NCBI GenBank assembly: GCA_035582835.1
Contig: JAYKAV010003266.1
Span: forward strand, 117,194-181,193
Reading direction: 5' to 3'
DNA: 64,000 bases
From: Phoebastria nigripes
Lineage: Eukaryota > Chordata > Aves > Procellariiformes > Diomedeidae
The position numbers and the translations under genes were made by a program. The notes beneath the pieces are model-generated. The model saw only the letters and a list, made by a program, of their open reading frames with translations. It was not told where the DNA came from and searched no databases. Numbering within the stretch: position 1 is the first letter of the stretch; each line of letters begins with the position of its first letter. Of the stretch, positions 52,601-61,799 are shown in pieces.

Positions 52601-55600
52601 GAGCCAGAGGCTGACAACCCGTTTTCCCGATGGCTCTGTCAGAATTCTGGTTTTTTGATCCCAAGTGATCCCTACCTTTGAAAGTGAAAATGGCCAGGCT
52701 TTTAAATTTCAGCTGATGCTTCTGGTCTTTGTGGTGCAGAAGATATGACTATTATGGCCCTTTTGGATATCAAAATCCAAGAATAAATACTTACAAATGC
52801 AGAGAGAGGTAAAAGGTCTGAATCTCTCTGCATTTATCAGAGAAAAATCTGTGACCTGTGTCCCAGGACCTACAATATTGCAGAACCTTCACTGACTGAA
52901 CCAAGTAGGTGAAGAACCAAAACCACACATGTGACTCAGTTCAGGCCACCCAAAAAGTTAGTGTTTGAATCAGAATTAGAACCTATGACTTCCTGAATCC
53001 TATTTGTGTCCATCCTGTATCTACACTGCCTCCCGCAGAGATCAAGCCCAAGCTTTGTTGCTCCTTACAGCATTCCCACGTTCTTTAGAACAAACATTTC
53101 ACAACCTCAGACCCTTTGGTCCTTCTCCCATAGCTGTCATTTCTGACCCAAAGAGGAATTCCAAGCATTTTGTGGGAGATAGGCAAACAGGAAAAACAAA
53201 CCCTCTGAAACACTCTGATTTATTACTGTCTCCAAACCCAGCACTATGTTTTGTCAGAAATAAAGATTCTAGCATTCTCTGTTGTAGCTTTTGTGCGTTG
53301 CCCATAATTCTGTATGCGCTATTTGAACTTTCTGCTTTCTCCCTTTAACAACTCCTGTTTCCTTGTAAGCCAGGGATCTGCTTTTCCAAAATCCACTTGT
53401 TTGCTTTGTTATGAGATACTGTGATAAAAATCCCTTCTGGAAGTTGTTGTTAATACAAATTTGTCTGTTTGCTATGGCTTCAGACAATTGAAACTGATTT
53501 TTGAGAATTTTGGTCCACGCAGTTGGAACTTTACCAGAGGTAGCACTTAATATAAGGAATAAATTTATGACTTGATCTGTATTGTTTCTTTTTTTCAGTT
53601 ATTTATTGCCTCACTTTCAGTATGAAACAAGTCTATGGTTTCCCCTTCTTTGATTCTTCATCCCTCTCTCTCTCATTTAGCTCCAATGCTGTGGTAAAGA
53701 TAATATAGAACAACAAATGGGATTACCCTGTCCAGAGAATATCCACATGCCAAAGGCAAGTGCTCTCTGTTCTGGTTGTTCTAATCACTTTTTCATGTCA
53801 ATTGTTTAGTAAAATTGGATACATTCTATAAGTAAAAGAAAGGAGGAACTTCCTTTTTACCTTGCAAATTCCAGCATGAAATTCCATATGAAATGGAGCA
53901 GAGTGGAGGCAGAAATAAGTTGGAGGTCATATTGAACATGCCCAGCCCTCATTTCTGAAGCCTGCTTGTAGCATCCCATGGTAGCTGAGACAGTATTACC
54001 TCATCTAAGAAGAAAAGTGGGAAGGATGTAGCAGAACAGGAGTCCTAAATGAAAAGCCCCCTGAAGGCTGAATTTTGGCGAGTGCCTGCCTTAATCATGC
54101 ATGGAGACTCCTGACTAGAAACTTTATTGGTGTTAAGAAGGATACTGTTATTTCTGGGTTTTGTGGAATCTGCTTGTGAGTACAATGTCAATTTGAAGGG
54201 CCAAACTTCCTGATTTAGCATGGCCTATCATATAAAGGGTTTATAAATTTAGGGAAAACCGATTGTAAGAAAATGACTTGTATGTGTCAGCCTGTATAGG
54301 CAAGAGGTACAGATGTCTCACTAGAAAAGGGAATATGCTGTGAAAATTGTCCAACAAAACACAAGGCATAGATGCAAGAATTAGGACAGTGACTGCAATA
54401 ATATTTTTCATGTTTATCTGTTGTTTAGTGAGAACAGCTGACGGAATTGGTTGGAGTATATTTTTCTAGGAGTAAAAATCTTTCAATTTTGTTTTTAATA
54501 GAACTGCCTGGTTGAAATCCAGAATGTAATTGATGCTAATCTGCATTTAGTTGGAATTGTTGGAATTGCAATTGCTGGCATCACAGTGAGTAAATCCATG
54601 TTCTCATTCTCAAATCTATATTTGAGCCCAGTACCCTGTCCCTTACTCAAAGCTTTGTGGAAGGTGTTTTGCAGCAACTGGTGAGATTCCTCAAAGGTGC
54701 AGCTATTCTTATCACTTTCAGCATGTCACCTGTCTGGGAATTGCCCACATCGGCGCAAGCAGACTTGCGTGACTTCATTTTACCAGTTCATTTTGTGTCC
54801 TTAGACAGGGTCCAAAGTACCTAATGGTAATCTTACTTTGTTGTAATAGTAGGAAAGCGGAGTGCACATGAACCAAACTGAAAAGCAAAAGGCCATAGCA
54901 GCATTTCATCTATTCCAAAACAACTGCAGACTGATGCTTTAGGCCCTTTAAGGATTCACTCCTTAGATTTCATAAGGAATAGAGGGCATCTACCCTTTGT
55001 ATAGAAATGGCTTTCCAGGAAAATGCTGGCTGTAGCATTGGTTCAATGCGAAGAATAGTTTATAAACAGATTTTCTAGGTCACAGATCCAGTGATCAGTA
55101 TGAATTTTGTTAAAGGCACAGGATTTAAACTGCATAGTTTTCAGAACAGCATTTTTTTCCTAAACGTGTAGCACCTAGTTACAGGTAGCTGTTTCATTGA
55201 ATTGAGTCATCAAAGCGGCGATAACTTTCCTTACAGCCCACCTTCTCCCACAAGTGTGTATTGTTGTATTCCCAAGGTCTGCTCCTTCATGACAGAGCTG
55301 TGACCAACAGATGTCACCCTGCTGCAAGGATATGGCAGGAATGGGCAGTCTGTATCAAACACAGGCTTTAACAGAAAGCATTTTCCAGCACACGTGTGCC
55401 ATGACTTCCTTCAGACTCAGAAACCAGCAGCAGTCTGAAGCAGCATGAGGAGCCAGAATATTAGTAAAGAAATACACCTTTAGCTGCTCTGAAGAGCAGG
55501 AGGTTCATGGACTTATGTGGACACTTAAAAGCAGATGAAGGGTTTATGTATGTAATAGAAACTGTGGCGTGGGTAAAGGGGATTAAACAATCCTGTCATT

Positions 55601-56641
55601 TGTATAAAATGTGAAGGTGTACTCAAAAATACAGCAAAGCAACATGGGTGGGACAGTAACAGACAATAACCTCATTGCTCAACAAGGATACACTAGAAAT
55701 ATGAACATCTCTTCTACGGCTTCCCACCTCAGATACAGCAGAAGTTATGAAATTATAACCTCTTTAGCAGCAGAAACATGTCTGTACATTTTTCTGTGCT
55801 TGTTTCTGACACTTCATGGGGCATGACTGGTAAGCTGCCTCCTTCTTCCTTAGGGAGGTGTGTGGGGAGGGGATATCAACTCAGTGGTTTAACTGCCTGG
55901 TAGTACTGCTCATCTCCCATCATTAGCAATGAAGCGTCAGGAGGTAGCTGCTAACTGCTTTGGAGAATCAACCTGTGGCAAAAAAGAAATTTCTGGAGAC
56001 TCTGGCAACACCCGTTGTTCTCTGCTTTTAACATTCCCTCTAGTTAACTAGTTCCCTAACATGAATAGAGTTTTATATTTAATGTATAGTCTTCGTCTTG
56101 AGTAGTAACTGTTAAGAGCTTAGCTTTCTCTGTAAAACCGCAATGCTCAGCACCAGTTCCAGAGACCTGGTTCCTCTGGAATCAGTCTCTGCTCTTATTC
56201 AAATGTGTATACAATATTCCATGTAGAAGCATTCTGAAACTCAGAACCTTTTGGTGCAATACTAGGCATAATACCAATAGTCACCAACAGTTATTGATGT
56301 CAGTGAAATTTATGTTACTAGTATTAATGTTTGGGGCTGTTACGCTGGCCTTAACATTTAGAACAAAGAACAGTGAAACTAGTGTGAGCAGATAAAATCT
56401 TAGCTTTGAGTATCAGTGAAATCTCTTTTATGTTAATTGTCTGATGTCTTGGGGTTTGTAGATGGAAGCAGTCACTTGCTACTCTGCCATAAGAACCTTC
56501 AGATTGTTCTGATATGCAGACTATTTTATAACTGTTTTGTAAGTGGATCCCTAAATTGCATCCCTTCTCTTCTAGATCTTTGGCATGATATTCAGCATGG
56601 TTCTGTGCTGTGCGATCCGTAACACAAGAGACGTGATCTAA
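37524..56641 (+). CDS. TSPAN2: TSPAN2, tetraspanin-2 (exons 2-8; exon 1 not found)
   Basis: Seven exons (37524-37626, 51206-51303, 51755-51829, 52378-52479, 53681-53755, 54502-54585, 56576-56641) join in phase to 200 codons plus a stop. With the usual 23-residue first exon the protein would be about 223 aa, near the mammalian length of 221. The order is the second half of TM1 ([13 protein letters not shown]), small loop, TM2 with the GCCGA intracellular motif, TM3, and a large loop with the CCG signature, four cysteines and an N-R-T glycosylation sequon. TM4 and the tail [11 protein letters not shown] follow. Tetraspanin-2 is a four-pass membrane organiser known from oligodendrocytes and other cells, where it scaffolds partners in tetraspanin microdomains. 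Membrane-proximal cysteines are likely palmitoylated. The family and orthology call is secure; the missing start is the main defect. Confidence 0.96.
37627..51205 (+). other. TSPAN2: TSPAN2 intron 2 (13.6 kb)
   Basis: A GT-AG intron with no nested gene that I can support. The longest internal frames (40391-40840 on minus, 46397-46942 on plus) lack family signatures. Simple repeats include a GT run at 46398-46417, a CCAA repeat near 45220-45236 and a T run near 42550-42562. A CTCF-like sequence is at 49248-49264. Confidence 0.75.
49248..49264 (-). promoter_or_regulatory. CTCF-like motif, reverse orientation
   Basis: CTGTGCCCTCTAGTGTGC within TSPAN2 intron 2 resembles the reverse complement of the CTCF core and is very like the copy at 19114. 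Confidence 0.4.
51206..51303 (+). CDS. TSPAN2: TSPAN2 exon 3
   Basis: There are 98 nt, from acceptor ctgatttttcatag to donor GCA|GTAAGT, in phase 1 to 0. It encodes TM2 ([18 protein letters not shown]), the CCGA motif and the short cytoplasmic loop [10 protein letters not shown]. Confidence 0.96.
51304..51754 (+). other. TSPAN2: TSPAN2 intron 3
   Basis: A 451-nt GT-AG intron ending in the strong tract ttcttcctctgcag. No other content is seen. Confidence 0.85.
51755..51829 (+). CDS. TSPAN2: TSPAN2 exon 4
   Basis: There are 75 nt, phase 0 to 0, donor GTG|GTAAGT. It encodes TM3, [20 protein letters not shown], followed by IGKKV at the start of the large extracellular loop. Confidence 0.96.
51830..52377 (+). 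other. TSPAN2: TSPAN2 intron 4
   Basis: A 548-nt GT-AG intron with no other content recognised. Confidence 0.85.
52378..52479 (+). CDS. TSPAN2: TSPAN2 exon 5
   Basis: There are 102 nt, phase 0 to 0, acceptor tctgatttctgcag, donor GCT|GTGAGT. It encodes the first helices of the large loop ([19 protein letters not shown]) and an N-R-T sequon, a probable N-glycosylation site. The mammalian protein has a sequon at the corresponding place. Confidence 0.95.
52480..53680 (+). other. TSPAN2: TSPAN2 intron 5
   Basis: A 1.2-kb GT-AG intron. A 114-codon open frame inside it (53004-53348) has no recognisable family and is probably chance. Confidence 0.8.
53681..53755 (+). CDS. TSPAN2: TSPAN2 exon 6, with GC donor
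   Basis: There are 75 nt, phase 0 to 0, after the acceptor tctctctctcatttag. It encodes [20 protein letters not shown] and ends HMPK, holding three of the four large-loop cysteines, including the CCG signature. The exon is followed by GCAAGT rather than GT, the classic form of a GC-AG intron donor. The exon end is fixed by homology and phase. Confidence 0.94.
53756..54501 (+). other. TSPAN2: TSPAN2 intron 6, GC-AG type
   Basis: The intron begins AAG|GCAAGT and ends ttttgtttttaatag. No other content is seen. Confidence 0.85.
54502..54585 (+). CDS. TSPAN2: TSPAN2 exon 7
   Basis: There are 84 nt, phase 0 to 0, donor ACA|GTGAGT. It begins [10 protein letters not shown], giving the fourth loop cysteine, and continues into TM4 ([15 protein letters not shown]). 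Confidence 0.96.
54586..56575 (+). other. TSPAN2: TSPAN2 intron 7
   Basis: A 2.0-kb GT-AG intron with no nested gene or repeat recognised. Confidence 0.85.
56576..56641 (+). CDS. TSPAN2: TSPAN2 exon 8, C-terminus and stop
   Basis: The acceptor cccttctcttctag leads into [20 protein letters not shown] and a final I, then TAA. It completes TM4 and the short cytoplasmic tail. The tail carries two adjacent membrane-proximal cysteines, likely acylation sites. Confidence 0.96.
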   Translation: MFGMIFSMVLCCAIRNTRDVI

Positions 56642-57265
56642 AACTTTCACTGCACAACTATGTCCCAGGAGTTCCAGACTAAGCTTTACAAGAAGTGCTC
56701 TTCGACCCAATTTAATAATTGTAATGCATTTTAATCAGTGTTTTAACATACTGAGAGGAAAATATCCCATTAGGTGAGCAGGTGAATTGTATTAGTTACA
56801 GTAAAACCAAAGTGAACAAAAAAGGGTTTTAAAATGTCCTTTTTAATGAAAAAAGCAAAGGTGCATCTAAGACTAATTTGATTTTTAATGTTTGTATATG
56901 TGCAGTTAAGAGTTTACGCATCTATAGACATTGTGTAAGCACATGCATATATCTCCTTACAAATATATATGCACATGAGCAGGTACCTATATATGCAGTA
57001 CCTCATTTAGGTAAATATGTGCAAATGGAATATATTGTGTGTGCATGTTTGCATGCATATTCTTCCAGAGTCTCACTATGCAGGACTGTACACACACCCA
57101 TAGGTATACAGTGCTTGAAACCCTTTCCTACTGAGCCCCTGTTTGCCAAGAATTAGCAGAGGAACAAATGCCATTTTAAAAAGTAAGACCTATGATCCAT
57201 TTTGTAACTGTTCTTTCTAAAGCCCAAACAGAGTACAATTAATAAAACTGGACTTTATTAAAAAA
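56642..57265 (+). other. TSPAN2: TSPAN2 3' UTR with poly(A) signal
   Basis: AT-rich sequence without coding potential, containing alternating TGCATG/TATATG stretches at about 56890-57060. AATAAA at 57241-57246 is the first canonical poly(A) signal after the stop. The cleavage point is therefore estimated. Confidence 0.75.
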
Positions 57266-57984
57266 AATGTAATGCCTAAGGCCCTGCTCCAGCAAACTTT
57301 AATTCATGTGAGTATACCCATTGACTTCACTGTCATGCAGAGACTGGATTTTTTTTTTTTTTTTAAGGACTGGACCCTTCATGCAAATGCAGAAAGCTCT
57401 GGGGGAGGAGACATGTCCAAGGAGATCCACGCTAAAGGAAAAGGGGGAAAGAGGTGGGAAGCTGGCAAGATAATGCAGTCATTTGGGAGCAATTGCAGTG
57501 CAAAGTGTGCTTAAGCTTCCCAAGCTAGCCTGAGACACACACACAAAAAAATAATCTATGAGTTAAAGGGGCCACTAAAATCTTTATTCAGAAGTCCCTT
57601 TATCCTGCAAGACTCTATATGGTATATATGCTGGTGCAGGAGTGGAGCCTATATCCAGAAAAGCAGCAGTTTTGTCAGATACGCTGTAGAATCTAATCGG
57701 CCTGTGGAAGCCAACCGAAGAGTGAAAATGGTCAGGGAAAGACACGCAGCACTTTAATATCCTCTGTTTCTGCTTCTGTGACTATCACAGCTTTCATGGG
57801 GCTCTTACCTCAACCTCTCACCCTTTCTTGCGGGTGTAAGGCAGGAAAGAAAGACGGGACATTTTTACAGAGCCATAAAGTAAATTTTCTTACTGGCACC
57901 TTTAGATTGCATGTCAGGTATAAAAATTACACTGTGTGCTTGAAATACCTCAGAGCTTGCGTTTACATAGTTTGTTTCTATATT
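57266..57984. other. Intergenic gap between convergent genes
   Basis: Short stretch with a T run at about 57349-57364 and no gene recognised. TSHB, expected here by mammalian synteny, is not seen. Confidence 0.55.
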
Positions 57985-58011
57985 TTTATTTTTCTATTTG
58001 TCATATTTATT
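57985..58011 (-). terminator. Poly(A) signals for the minus-strand gene
   Basis: AATAAA occurs on the minus strand at 58011-58006 and 57990-57985, about 185-205 nt after the stop at 58196. This is an appropriate distance for a short 3' UTR. Confidence 0.55.
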
Positions 58012-58195
58012 CATAAGAGATTGTTCCCTTTAAAACAGCCTAGAAGAGAGAAAGGTTGTCTCCAGAAGGGGTAAATAAATTGCATTAAAGGCTCAGAATC
58101 TCTTAATTTTTGGCTTACTTGAGATAATTCACCATTTCAGAGAACAGCTTTTTGCTAACAGTATCCACATAGCAGCTCTGTCTCTCTGATGATCA

Positions 58196-58327
58196 TTAGT
58201 TCAGATTTCTGATCCAGTTGTTCCATACATGATGGGGAAAAAGTTCAGCTAAACTACGTATCTCATGGAAATGGTCCATGATGTCTAACAGGACTTGGCA
58301 TTTACAAGTCATGGGGTCTTTATTCCG
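58196..58327 (-). CDS. Unidentified gene, candidate terminal exon
   Basis: The acceptor ttctttccatcgtgtttcag is followed by 43 codons and TAA: RNKDPMTCKCQVLLDIMDHF, then HEIRSLAELFPHHVWNNWIR and NLN. Only phase 0 is open. Poly(A) signals follow at a normal distance. It may belong to the gene starting at 61352 or to a separate transcript, since the connecting exon is not established. Confidence 0.45.
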   Translation of the reverse strand, partial: RNKDPMTCKCQVLLDIMDHFHEIRSLAELFPHHVWNNWIRNLN

Positions 58328-61300
58328 CTGAAACACGATGGAAAGAAATGGGATTTCAGAAAATGCGTGCATTCTAGTGCGCGTGTGTGTGGAATATACA
58401 TCCCTCATGATATTTATCTCTCATTTCCCAAAGAAACTCAAACTCCCATCACTTTTCTGTTACTTCAGGATTGGAAATAGTGTTGCTGTTCCATGTATCC
58501 GATTTAATTGACACATCTTGCTGTCTTTTACATAGATCTCTCTTTCAAATTGTTCAACCAAAACTGTGACACTGAGACAGCTGTGCAGTAAACACTGGGT
58601 ATGCAGCAGGCACTGCCAACTGAGCAGTTTCTGGGCCTAGCTTCAGGTACCCAGCTGATAGGGAGACATTGTATCGTATGCCAAAGAAGAGTTAGGCTTG
58701 TATCACTCTGTTCACAGCTGATTAGCTATGGATGCCATGTAAAAGTAGGGCCTGGGACCTTATTCTGCAAGCATCAGACCAGGAAATAGGGCCCCAATCT
58801 GCTCTCTGCTCCTAAGAAAGGCTCAACTGGGAGAATGACACTGGCAGCAAATCCACGAGGGTCTCAAGCTGAAACTAAGAAAGTGAGTTTCTCACAGCAG
58901 ACAACTGACATAACCAAAGCAATTTCCTGGATCCCAGGTACACTTGAGACTGTCCCTGCAACTGGTTCTGCTCTAAATAGATAATGGGATGGTATACAAC
59001 TGGGGTGTTTTCTCCCAAGGTAGTACTGACAGAAAGAAGAAACCTGTGTATAGTGTCATTTTTGCCATTCAGAGCAAGACAGCTTTCCAGGAAAACCAGT
59101 AAAAATAGCACAATAGGGCAGCCAGTGGTTCAGGTTCCAAGATTATTGCCCTACAGGGATAGAAATTTATCACAAATAAAGCTATTTCCTTCTGTTACAC
59201 TCCCCCTCATAATGACAGTATTCTATTTATTTTAAATACATCTGCACATAATTGGTTTTAATTCCTCAAATTTGTAGCACCAGAATGTAATGATAGGACC
59301 AGAGTTTACTTCTTTATTTGTTTACTGTTTCTTGAGTAAGTTGGAAGATGCCCACTCCTGCTTTTGACATGCACTGAATAAAAAGGCAGCTTGCAGAAAC
59401 TTCTGTTGCTTCCCCAGCCCCCCACTCCCCCAGAAGTTCAAAAATGTCTAAGTGCCTTATGAAAAGAGGGAAGAGTGGTACAAAGAAACCTTCTATAAAT
59501 TCAGACTTGAATAACCTAACTTTCTGCTGAAGTGTTTTGGGTTTGTGGTTTTTTTTTTTCTTTCTCTGAACAGTGCATTTGTTTTTCTGAGCATAGTTAT
59601 TGCTTATACTCTAGGGTTTACTGCTATTTAGGTATACGGGATACTTGCACTGTATATCAGGAACAGAATAATACCAGTTACTTGTTTAGTTCTCTAAGTT
59701 ATTGGTATAATTTAAGCTGGAAATCAACATATTATGCATCTACTAGTGCCTTTAACAGAATCCAGAGATATAGCCTCTTTTGTTGTTTCCTGCTGTTGTC
59801 TGCTGTTGTGAGGTGCATAATATATTTGCAGTTTTCTCTGCATCTTAGTAACTGAAAGTCTTTTTTAACTCATTAAGGGACAGAAAATACAGCTGTTCTT
59901 TCCCTGTCAAAGCTGTAAGAATTCTTTCCTGTTGCTTTTAGATCATAGCTAGTTAACAACTCCAATTTCCATTGACTAGCTTGAGCAGCTCTTTTTAAAT
60001 GCTCAGATGTCACAGGCAGGGTTATGGCTATCAAAACTGGATATATAGTGCCCACAGTTTATTGTGCTGCTGCTCTTTCATTTCAGCTCTTGAAAGTGCA
60101 AAATCTTTGATCTTTGTCGGCAGTACAAAATCATTTCCAAGCAACTACACCATATGTCTTCAATAAGAAAGCTTTTCAAAGGTAACTAAATCCAAACCAG
60201 TATCTAAACTTCCTCAAATACAGTTCACACTCCAGAGTTGCATGCCAGGATTTAATTAACAAACTCCAATGCTTGTATGCACCAGATACATAGTAACTGC
60301 CATATAAGTCAGCAGAAGTACCCTTTTAGTCCTGTCCCTTGTACCTGTTTCAGAGGAAAGTGACAAAAGATCAAATCCCTCTAGGTGATAATTCTGAAAG
60401 CACATCACACATGTTTTCTTCTTGTCCTGTGAAACAGTTTGTTCTAAAGCATAAAGATGTAAATTGTTGATGCCCTTATTATATCTCTCAACATCATTAT
60501 TCACATTTCCCTTGTCTAATTTTTTTAAGTAACTGATTTCAGTGGGAGCTTCATTTGTTACAGGAAAACCTCAGCCAGTTTTGATATCTTGCAGAGATTG
60601 CACAGGAGCTGATGAAGCACAGCCCTGTAATATCCCTACAATGAAGATTCATATTTCACTTTTCTTCATACTGAAAGTGATAGTTTTATAGCAAAATATA
60701 TTTCATATGTATTGAAAAAGAAATTGAGTTATCTTAAGCCTTCAAATGCTATATTCTACAGCCTTTGGAGGCTACTGATTAACAGCATCAGATGCTGTTC
60801 ATAGAAAATGTACATAAATACAGATTTTCAATCTTACTTCTTCCTCTCTATTGGTGCTCCAGCCACTAGGTTCTCCAAAACACAAACCACTTCCAATATA
60901 ACGTATTTGTTTCTGTAGCACAAATTCTGATTTTGGACAGAACTGGCGTATCGGTTTATGCTGCAAAGTCTGTAGCAGAATTACCTCTATGGCAGCTTTC
61001 TTTGAGAGAAAAAAAAACCAAACTTATTCTGTTGCTGAAATCAGCTTTCACTGCCCTTTAATCTAATGTGTTCTGAAGTGGTGTTTTATCAGCTTTTCTG
61101 TCTTGAATTCGAAACAACTTTCTAATAAAAATAACCTGAAATAAACGACTACCAGAGAGAACTTGTCTCCGTGCCCTTCAGCGTGCGCAGTCCCCCACAA
61201 GGTCCCCGACTTCACGCGAGGGAGGTTCCGCGGCGCACCCCCTCCCGAGAGCGCGGCACGCCGCGCGGCCGGCACGGCGCTGAGATCTGACCGCGGCGTC

Positions 61301-61352
61301 CAACAGAGACCCTCCCGCCGCGGCAGGGCTCCCTTCGCCTCACCTTCTGCAT
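58196..61352 (-). CDS. Unidentified minus-strand multi-exon gene
   Basis: The gene model starts at ATG 61352 in a CpG island (ATG CAG AAG then GTGAGG). It continues in phase into exon 2 (60999-60838, 54 codons, single open frame). Exon 3 (60635-60345) is open across its length if one base is missing near 60566. A terminal exon at 58327-58196 has an excellent acceptor, a stop and downstream AATAAA. Between 60345 and 58327 the model is incomplete. A segment at 60157-60080 continues the phase but ends at a stop without a donor. The peptide is rich in Leu, Lys and Cys; I see no signal peptide, and I do not recognise the family. It may be a real gene with an assembly indel or a decaying one. Coordinates are an envelope, not one contiguous coding region. 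Confidence 0.5.
58328..60079 (-). other. Intron or inter-exon region of the unidentified gene
   Basis: It contains one further exon-like stretch. An acceptor ttcttctttctgtcag at about 59024 is followed by an open frame with TTLGENTPVVYHPIIYLEQN that stops at about 58875 without a clear donor. I could not fit it into the model. Confidence 0.35.
60080..60157 (-). other. Possible further exon of the unidentified gene
   Basis: After acceptor agctttcttattgaag the phase carried from exon 3 continues as DIWCSCLEMILYCRQRSKIL then HFQELK and a stop, with AATAAA about 20 nt later. This could be an alternative short 3' end. An overlapping frame is also open (FVLPTKIKDFALSRAEMKEQ), so the reading is uncertain. 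Confidence 0.3.
60345..60635 (-). CDS. Unidentified gene, exon 3, apparent 1-base frameshift
   Basis: From acceptor cttcattgtag, the first frame reads GYYRAVLHQLLCNLCKISKL then AE. At about 60566 the sensible frame moves by one base to GFPVTNEAPTEISYLKKLDK and on through KKTCVMCFQNYHLEGFDLL. It ends SLSSET before donor CAG|GTACAA. A 29-nt 'intron' could also join the frames, but that is too short for a vertebrate spliceosome. One missing base in the G/T run (GAGGTTTTCC) is simpler. Alternatively the frame reads past the donor to a stop near 60256 through a hydrophobic stretch (VLLLTYMAVTMYLVHTSI). Confidence 0.5.
60838..60999 (-). CDS. Unidentified gene, exon 2
   Basis: There are 162 nt, phase 0 to 0, between ttttttttttctctcaaag and GAAGAA|GTAAGA, both strong sites. 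The other two frames are stopped early. It encodes KAAIEVILLQTLQHKPIRQF, then CPKSEFVLQKQIRYIGSG and a Gly/Ser/Trp segment ending NREEE. No family is recognised. Confidence 0.6.
61344..61352 (-). CDS. Unidentified gene, exon 1 (coding part)
   Basis: ATGCAGAAG is followed by the strong donor GTGAGGCG. The upstream frame stays open through the GC-rich sequence but has no nearer ATG, so I take this ATG as the start. A start further upstream is possible. Confidence 0.5.
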
Positions 61353-61799
61353 CCCGGCGCTCAGGACACCCAGCGCGCCGGGTCCGGGCACCAGCTGACG
61401 CGGCAGGCGGTCATTCGGCGGCGGCGGCGCCACCGAAGGTCCGCGGGGCGGCCGGCCGACCGCCCGGCGAGGCGCTCCTCAGGCCGGGGCGCGAGCGCAG
61501 GCTGCGGGGCGGGCCTGCCCGGAGCTCACCCGTCACCCTCGGCGCTGTGATCGCCTCGGCGCCGGGCCGCGAGCGGGCGGGCTCCAGGTAAAGGAGCAGG
61601 CCTCGGCCGATGAGGAGAGCACGGCCCCGCGCCGGGAAGCGGGGCAGGACGCGACCCGGCAGCAGCCGCTGCCCCGCCGCGGCTCGCCTCAGGGACCCGC
61701 GCGGCCGAGCGGACCCGCCCACCGGGGAGGGGCAGTGGGCGGTACTCGCTCCGCATTGGCTAGTGGCACTGCGGCCAGCGTGCGCTAGCGCGCGGGCGG

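Noticed and set aside
60533..60561. 29-nt GT-AG 'intron' in the unidentified gene
   Set aside because: It restores the frame but is below the size a vertebrate spliceosome removes; a single-base indel explains the data better.
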